Source: Streptomyces adelaidensis (GTDB taxonomy: Bacteria; Actinomycetota; Actinomycetes; Streptomycetales; Streptomycetaceae). From it: DNA of 64,000 bases. Both the position numbers and the translations under genes were made by a program. The stretch covers positions 113,829 to 177,828 of the forward strand of contig NZ_JAEMUX010000010.1 of NCBI RefSeq assembly GCF_016598475.1, in the 5' to 3' direction. The notes under the pieces were generated by a model. It was given only the letters and a program-made list of their open reading frames with translations. It did not search any database and was not told the origin of the DNA. Positions 60,601-64,000 of this stretch are shown here, piece after piece. Position 1 is the stretch's first letter; every line of letters begins with the position of its first letter.

Positions 60601-61108
60601 CACGACGACCCTGTACCGCGACGGCAGGAAGATCGCCACGGCCGAGGACGCGCTGGACGGCTCCGGCCAGTTCGAGGTCCCGGCGGGCCTCGCCACCTAC
60701 CGCCTGACGACCTCCATCTCCCGCTCCGCCGACCTGGCCACGGCCTCCTCCAGGATCGACGCGAGCTGGACCTTCACGTCGAAGAAGACCGCCGGCGACA
60801 GGAAACTGCCCCTCTCCACGGTCCGCTTCGGCGCCCCGTTCCTGGGCCTCGGCAGCGGGGCCCCGGCCGGCGAGAAGGCCGGCGTTGCCGTCACCGTGCA
60901 GGGCGCGGCGGCCGGCAAGCACCTCAAGTCGCTGTCCGTGCGGGTGTCGGACGACGGCAGGAAGTGGACCAAGGTCGCCGTGAAGAACGGCAGGTTCGCC
61001 TACGGGACTCCGGCGGCGGGCAAGAGCGTGTCGTTGCGTGCCGAGGTGACCGACAGGAAGGGGAACAGGTCGACCGTGACGATCCACGACGCGTACTTCA
61101 GTAGGTGA
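57656..61108 (+). CDS. Secreted subtilisin-like serine peptidase (S8)
   Basis: This encodes 1150 residues from TTG 57656, which follows GAGGGAGAG; ATG 57608 is an in-frame alternative. The signal peptide (VCTAAIAMASAAALTLTAG, cleavage near SPASA) is followed by a pro-region. The S8 domain has Asp271 (AVLDTGID), His303 (HGTHVAS) and Ser482 (SGTSMATPH), with the oxyanion Asn in AAGNEG. The 600-residue C-terminal part has beta-rich domains typical of Streptomyces S8 family giants. It should be a secreted protease. An 18-bp tandem repeat lies in the pro-region. Confidence 0.9.
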   Translation: MRRHVRSVCTAAIAMASAAALTLTAGLTSPASAISERVTGATVTGTTTIGTTATDLGLKAGLGLKAGLGPKAGLGPKAGAGGGVAESHRITLVTGDRVLLDAAGRVLGLERAKGREGVPVQLREADGHTYVLPADAARLLSAGRIDKRLFDVTELDRTATRTSHKQGLKLIVGYTGTAAGARADVRDAGDTKVRRTLDTLNADAVLTPRDDAAALWKAVTDADGTTATGVANIWLDGVRKVSLDKSVPQIGAPKAWKAGYDGKGVTIAVLDTGIDATHPDLKGQVIGDKNFSASPDTTDKYGHGTHVASIAAGTGKRSKGKYKGVAPGAELLNGKVLSDEGYGDDSGIIAGMEWAAEQGADVVNLSLGGGDTPEIDPMEAEINKLSAEKGILFAVAAGNEGDWGERTVGSPGSAAAALTVGAVDDKDKLASFSSRGPGMDGQVKPDVTAPGVAITAAAAPGSLIEQEVGQKPAGYLTISGTSMATPHVAGAAALLKQQHPDWTYAQLKAVLVASAKGGDHTPFEQGSGRIRVDRAVKQTVFADPVSVGFGVQEWPHTDDKPVREKLTYENLGTKAVTLGLSVTGTGPKGKPAPAGFFKTGAKKVTVPAGGQASVDVIVDTRLGGRLDGLYSAYVTATGGGQVVRTAAAVEREEESYDVTLKLIGRDGEPAVNHLLDLTGVFGLAVDEWFTPYDKDGTVELRVPEGNYILNAGIVVDPDDYGKGADWLSRPTLTVDRRTTLTLDARTTKPVDITVPGAGAEQVLAAPEFARYVEGNRYSFGWLLDTYEGFRTAHLGPRITGGRLTQNWAGQWAKGGAAQYATATGGKVEKLATGYTKHWQKSRLATVKTGLGSSAAGKKGAVLAWAWLPGSPGSPSIGVPQPLPGTRTLYLSTTAGVKWSLDFEQYGPQDEQGFPVLEAYYTTGDSRTFKAGRTYAQTFNVGVFGPSMTGIHGIRRDGNQLYGLLPMFADGEGHAGSSLHTKVTTTLYRDGRKIATAEDALDGSGQFEVPAGLATYRLTTSISRSADLATASSRIDASWTFTSKKTAGDRKLPLSTVRFGAPFLGLGSGAPAGEKAGVAVTVQGAAAGKHLKSLSVRVSDDGRKWTKVAVKNGRFAYGTPAAGKSVSLRAEVTDRKGNRSTVTIHDAYFSR
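57827..57892 (+). repeat. 18-bp tandem repeat in the subtilisin gene
   Basis: Units of GGCCTCGGCCTCAAGGCC and the variant with GGCCCCAAG, nearly four copies. They encode GLKAGLGLKAGLGPKAGLGP in the pro-region. Confidence 0.85.
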
Positions 61109-61160
61109 GACCTGGCGCGGATGCCGGTCTCCCGGCGGGCGGCGGCGTCGTAGCCCTCGG

Positions 61161-62111
61161 TTACGGCGTCGCTGTCGGCGCCCGGGTCGCGTCCGTGCCC
61201 CAGCTGGCGAGGAGGCGGAGGGCGTCGGCCGAGGGGGAGCCCGGTTCGGCGTGGTAGGTGATCAGGCTCTGTTCCGGGTCGTCGGGGAGGCCGAAGCTCT
61301 CGAAGGAGAGGGTGAGGTCACCGACCAGCGGGTGGCGCATGCGCTTCACCCCGTGGCTCTTCTCCTTCACGTCGTGCGTGGCCCACAGCCGCCGGAACTC
61401 CTCGCTCTTCACCGACAACTCGCCCACCAGCGCGGACAGTTGGGGGTCGTCCGGATGGCAGCCCGCGTCCATCCGCAGATGGCTGACGATGTCGGCCGCC
61501 TTCTGGTCCCAGTCGATGTAAAGATCCCGGTAGTCGGGCCGCAGGAACACCATCCGCGCCCAGTTGCGGTCCTGCGCCGGCAGCTCCGACCAGTCCCCGA
61601 ACACCGCCGCCGCCATCCGGTTCCAGACGAGGATGTCCGAGCGCCGGCCCGTGACGTAGGCCGGGATGCCGTCGAGGGTGTCGATCAGCTGCCGCAGGGC
61701 ACCGCGCACCTGCTGCGGACGGGCCGACGGCTTCTTCTTGTGCGCCTTCGGCTTGGCGAGGTGCGTGAGGTGGGCGTGCTCGGCGGCGTTCAGCCGGAGA
61801 GCGCGCGCGATGGCGTCGAGCACCTCCGCCGACACATTGCGCCCATTGCCCTGCTCCAGCCGCGTGTAGTACGCCACCGACACGCCCGCGAGCTGGGCCA
61901 GCTCCTCCCGCCGCAGCCCGGGCACCCGCCGGTGCCGCCCGAACATCGGCAGCCCCACGTCCTCCGGCTTCAGCCGGGCACGCCGGGTGCGCAGGAACTC
62001 ACTGAGCTCGGCACGCCGGTCCAGGGCACCGGCGGTCCCGGCGGTCCCGGCGGTCAGTGGCGGCTCCTGTATGACTTCGGCTCCCGCTTCGGCCTCGGGC
62101 TGTTGGTCCAT
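61161..62111 (-). CDS. HTH regulator with MmyB/MltR ligand-binding domain
   Basis: This encodes 316 residues. The Xre-type helix-turn-helix is at about 40-110 (RREELAQLAGVSVAYYTRLE, EVLDAIARALRLNAAEHAHL), preceded by the typical FGRHRRVPGLRREE. The MmyB-like domain (about 130-305) has a DILVWNRMAAAVFGDW start and ends TYHAEPGSPSADALRLLASW. Such regulators bind fatty acids in Streptomyces and often repress a divergent or adjacent gene. A Glu/Ala/Thr tail begins the chain. Confidence 0.88.
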   Translation of the reverse strand: MDQQPEAEAGAEVIQEPPLTAGTAGTAGALDRRAELSEFLRTRRARLKPEDVGLPMFGRHRRVPGLRREELAQLAGVSVAYYTRLEQGNGRNVSAEVLDAIARALRLNAAEHAHLTHLAKPKAHKKKPSARPQQVRGALRQLIDTLDGIPAYVTGRRSDILVWNRMAAAVFGDWSELPAQDRNWARMVFLRPDYRDLYIDWDQKAADIVSHLRMDAGCHPDDPQLSALVGELSVKSEEFRRLWATHDVKEKSHGVKRMRHPLVGDLTLSFESFGLPDDPEQSLITYHAEPGSPSADALRLLASWGTDATRAPTATP

Positions 62112-62295
62112 AGGTCAAGTATTCATGGTCGTACGCTTACGAGCCTGACCCCGCCAGTGGTACGAGCGGCGGACGTACGCGGAACCGTGGCCTGGGCGAA
62201 TATCCTCACCCAGGGCAGGCTGGTATTCGCATCCTGCCGGAAGGCAGGCCGGATGCGGGACGACGACCAGGAGATCCCCGGCATGCCTCAACGGC

Positions 62296-62383
62296 CTCGT
62301 CCTCAAACGCCGGACGGGCTGGATATGGCTGAGGTCAATTCAGCCCCTCCGGCGTTTCCCCTCCCGGCGTTTGAGGAGCGGGG
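62296..62383. repeat. Dispersed repeat, family C, inverted pair
   Basis: CTCGTCCTCAAACGCCGGAC (from 62297) and, after a 20-base gap, TCAGCCCCTCCGGCGTTT, then CCGGCGTTTGAGGAGCG. The two halves can pair with each other. Confidence 0.75.
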
Positions 62384-62565
62384 TCCGGGGCGGAGCTGTT
62401 CGCGAACCCGAGCGCGATGGCGGCCATGCCGGCTCGCTCGGCGCGGCGGACGGCCCCGCCGTCGCGCCCCGGACCTGGCTGCGCGACCCGTCGGAGCCGC
62501 CGCCGCTCTCCGTCGTACCGCCGCCGTCGGAGGAACACCCGGCGAGGAGCCCGCCGACCCGTTAC
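62340..62565 (-). pseudogene. Remnant of a lipoprotein gene
   Basis: On the minus strand one frame reads RVGGLLAGCSSDGGGTTESG and continues with GGSDGSRSQVRG, then a short tail into the family C repeat and a stop at 62340-62342. A lipobox LLAGC followed by the Ser/Gly linker is typical of Streptomyces lipoproteins. But a TAA lies immediately upstream in the same frame, the rest of the signal peptide is missing or frame-shifted, and there is no folded domain after the linker. I conclude a gene decayed by frameshift and truncation, perhaps by repeat insertion. Confidence 0.5.
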
Positions 62566-62731
62566 CTTGCTTGCCCGCTCTGAGGAGTACGCCGGGGGAG
62601 TAGGTACCGGGTCCTAGTCACGGCGTCGTAGACGTGGGGTACCGGCGACCGATGGTGAGCTCGGCGGCGGCTGCCTAACGTGGGAGGGGTCCGGTGTCCG
62701 AGCAGGTCCGGTCCGAGGAGGAACGCCGCCC

Positions 62732-63115
62732 ATGCCCGTCGCTCTGAATCACACCATCGTCGCTGCCCACAACAAGTTGGCCTCGGCCCGGTTCCTGGCC
62801 GACATCCTGGGGCTGGAGGTGAGCCCCGAGTACGGCCCGTTCGTCCCCGTCGAGATCCCCAACGGAGTGACCCTCGACTACATCGACTCCCCCGATCCCA
62901 TCACGCCCCAGCACTACGCCTTCCTCGTCACGGAGGGCGAGTTCGACGAGATCTTCGCCCGCGTCAAGGCGGCCGGCCTCACCTACTGGGCCGACCCCTT
63001 CCACCGCCGGACCATGGAGATCAACACCAACGACGGCGGCCGCGGCACGTACTTCGACGACCCGAACGGCCACAACCTGGAGATCATCACGAGGCCGTAC
63101 GGAAGCGGGGGTTGA
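62732..63115 (+). CDS. VOC-family (glyoxalase-fold) protein
   Basis: This encodes 127 residues from ATG 62732 with GAGGAGG upstream. It has the two-module glyoxalase/bleomycin-resistance fold: LNHTIVAAHNKLASARFLAD (first metal His), VPVEIPNGVTLDYIDS, HYAFLVTEGEFDEIFARVKA (second His) and FDDPNGHNLEIIT (third ligand Glu). Lone proteins like this can be dioxygenases, epimerases or detoxification enzymes; substrate unknown. Confidence 0.88.
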   Translation: MPVALNHTIVAAHNKLASARFLADILGLEVSPEYGPFVPVEIPNGVTLDYIDSPDPITPQHYAFLVTEGEFDEIFARVKAAGLTYWADPFHRRTMEINTNDGGRGTYFDDPNGHNLEIITRPYGSGG

Positions 63116-63160
63116 TGGGGGAGCGGCGGGGCTTGGCGGGGGAGCGGTGGGGGGAGCCGG

Positions 63161-63988
63161 CTACGCGTCGCCGGGCCGGACCCGCTTCACGCGCTCCGCG
63201 TCGCCGCTCAACAGGTCGGCGTGGCTGATCGCGAAGTCGCCGTTGGGCAGGGTGCCGTCGAAGTGCCGGCCGATGACCGTGTCGGGCAGATAGTCGCGCA
63301 GGCCGTGGCGCATGGCTGGGGCGTACTCGACCGGTGCGCCCCAGCCGGGCGGGGCCTCGTCGGTGCCGAGGACGACCCAATGGTCCACAGGGGCGGGGGA
63401 GTCGAGGTCGGGGACGCCCCCGGTGTGGCAGTCGAGGGCGGGCAGGGTGAGCAGGTCGGGGTCGAGCGGCGGGTACCACACGAGCAGTGGTTTCGCCTGC
63501 GTCGCCCGCGCGTTGTCGAAGCAGCAGACGGCGATGGCGTGCCCCGGATATCGCTCGGCGTAGAACGCGAACAACTCCGGGTCGAGCGCGGGCCGTTGGT
63601 GGTCGGGGACCTCGGCGAGCGCCGCCGGTACGGCGCGTGCGTCCCTGGCGAGCACCACGGTGTAGACGTCGTGCTCGAACACCTCCACGGCCGGCCCCCG
63701 GCCCCGCTCCATCCAGTCCATGGAGTCCGGGGCCGTCCCCACCGACACCGGCCGCACGGCGTCCACCATCCGCTCCAGCAGATCGGAACTCCGGCCCACG
63801 GAAAGGAAGTTGTGGCGGCTCATCCGCCGCGCCGGCAGATGCAGAAGCATGGCGTTCGGGCCGTCGGCGAGGTTCGTGGCGGTGTTCTGATAGCCGAGGA
63901 CGTGGATCAGCCCGTGATCGGCGTGGTGCAGCCGTCCGCAGTACAGCGTGGTGCCGGAGAACTCGGCCGGGGCCATCGAGACGCACAT
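63161..63988 (-). CDS. Conserved protein of unknown function
   Basis: This encodes 275 residues; the ATG 63988 start lies just within the window, and ATG 63976 (MAPAEFSGTTLYCGRLH) is an equal candidate. Soluble, no signal peptide, with many His, Asp and Cys residues (YCGRLHHADHGLIHVLGYQN, FDNARATQ). Because it begins with polar strand segments like LYCGRLHHADHGLIHVLGYQ, a hydrolase or metal-binding fold is possible. I do not recognise the family. Confidence 0.65.
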   Translation of the reverse strand: MCVSMAPAEFSGTTLYCGRLHHADHGLIHVLGYQNTATNLADGPNAMLLHLPARRMSRHNFLSVGRSSDLLERMVDAVRPVSVGTAPDSMDWMERGRGPAVEVFEHDVYTVVLARDARAVPAALAEVPDHQRPALDPELFAFYAERYPGHAIAVCCFDNARATQAKPLLVWYPPLDPDLLTLPALDCHTGGVPDLDSPAPVDHWVVLGTDEAPPGWGAPVEYAPAMRHGLRDYLPDTVIGRHFDGTLPNGDFAISHADLLSGDAERVKRVRPGDA

Positions 63989-64000
63989 GCCGAGAAGCTA

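Larger units (their letters stand above)
62112..62731. other. 620-bp gap with repeats and a decayed lipoprotein gene
   Basis: The gap contains two dispersed family C repeats (62296-62321 and 62340-62383) in inverted arrangement and a decayed lipoprotein remnant on the minus strand. Otherwise nothing: the remaining sequence has no coding or hairpin structure. Confidence 0.6.

Overview
The window is high-GC actinobacterial DNA and almost certainly comes from a Streptomyces chromosome core. The grounds are strong GC3 bias, GTG/TTG starts, many leaderless promoters, typical Streptomyces dispersed repeats, and gene content and order that match from memory the S. coelicolor block running from the bmp nucleoside transporter through afsQ1/afsQ2/sigQ, deoC, accA2, pccB, cya and hutH. 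No search was run, so locus correspondences and family names rest on recognition of the translated sequence.

Layout. 1-1929: the end of a polymorphic-toxin locus, with the C-terminus of an RNase A-like CdiA-CT toxin, a probable immunity gene, a second promoterless toxin fragment and a CdiI-like immunity gene. 2616-12657: an M20 amidohydrolase, then a nucleoside uptake and salvage cluster (two Bmp lipoproteins, ABC ATPase, two permeases, cytidine deaminase, pyrimidine-nucleoside phosphorylase). 12687-17393: a STAS protein, an ECF sigma factor with a SnoaL tail, an MFS exporter divergent from a LysR regulator, and an alpha/beta hydrolase. 17507-20213: adenosine deaminase, a small secreted protein, PspC and VanZ. 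20437-24488: a lipoprotein with AfsQ2 and AfsQ1, divergent from sigQ, with an AfsQ1 box between them. 24730-34775: uridine kinase, a small secreted protein, two aldehyde dehydrogenases, deoC, two membrane proteins, a phosphosugar mutase and purine nucleoside phosphorylase. 34895-41129: a RelE-like protein, a gamma-glutamylcyclotransferase, an LpdA-like flavoprotein, DeoR and TetR regulators and AccA2. 41493-49514: a membrane protein, Maf, a 42-residue Mmp-like peptide, PccE, PccB, BirA, adenylate cyclase, a proline-rich protein and enoyl-CoA hydratase. 49616-63988: GAF-GGDEF protein, HutH, an LAxTG-type surface protein, L,D-transpeptidase, a MacB/FtsX-type ABC exporter, a large subtilisin, an MmyB-type regulator, a VOC protein and an uncharacterised protein.

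How the genes work together. The window nearly encodes a whole nucleoside-catabolic pathway. Nucleosides are imported (Bmp/ABC), deaminated (Cdd, Add) and phosphorolysed (DeoA, Pnp); pentose-1-phosphate is probably isomerised by the phosphomutase, DeoC cleaves deoxyribose-5-phosphate, and the adjacent aldehyde dehydrogenase can oxidise the acetaldehyde. Six copies of one 14-bp palindrome (consensus TCTACGCGCGTAGA) lie immediately upstream of bmp1, bmp2, the ABC genes, add, deoC and pnp and nowhere else that I could find, so scattered genes over 30 kb look like one regulon. At add, deoC and pnp the palindrome overlaps the core promoter of what look like leaderless transcripts. A second module is acyl-CoA carboxylation (AccA2 biotin carboxylase/BCCP, PccB, PccE and BirA).

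The best candidates for something undescribed are that palindrome regulon, a three-tier nested inverted repeat (42732-42845) between maf and the Mmp-like gene, a five-unit 11-bp phased repeat array before hutH, the orphan half-toxin at 914-1213, Streptomyces dispersed repeats read in frame inside sigQ and the adenylate cyclase gene, and a decayed lipoprotein gene at 62340-62565.
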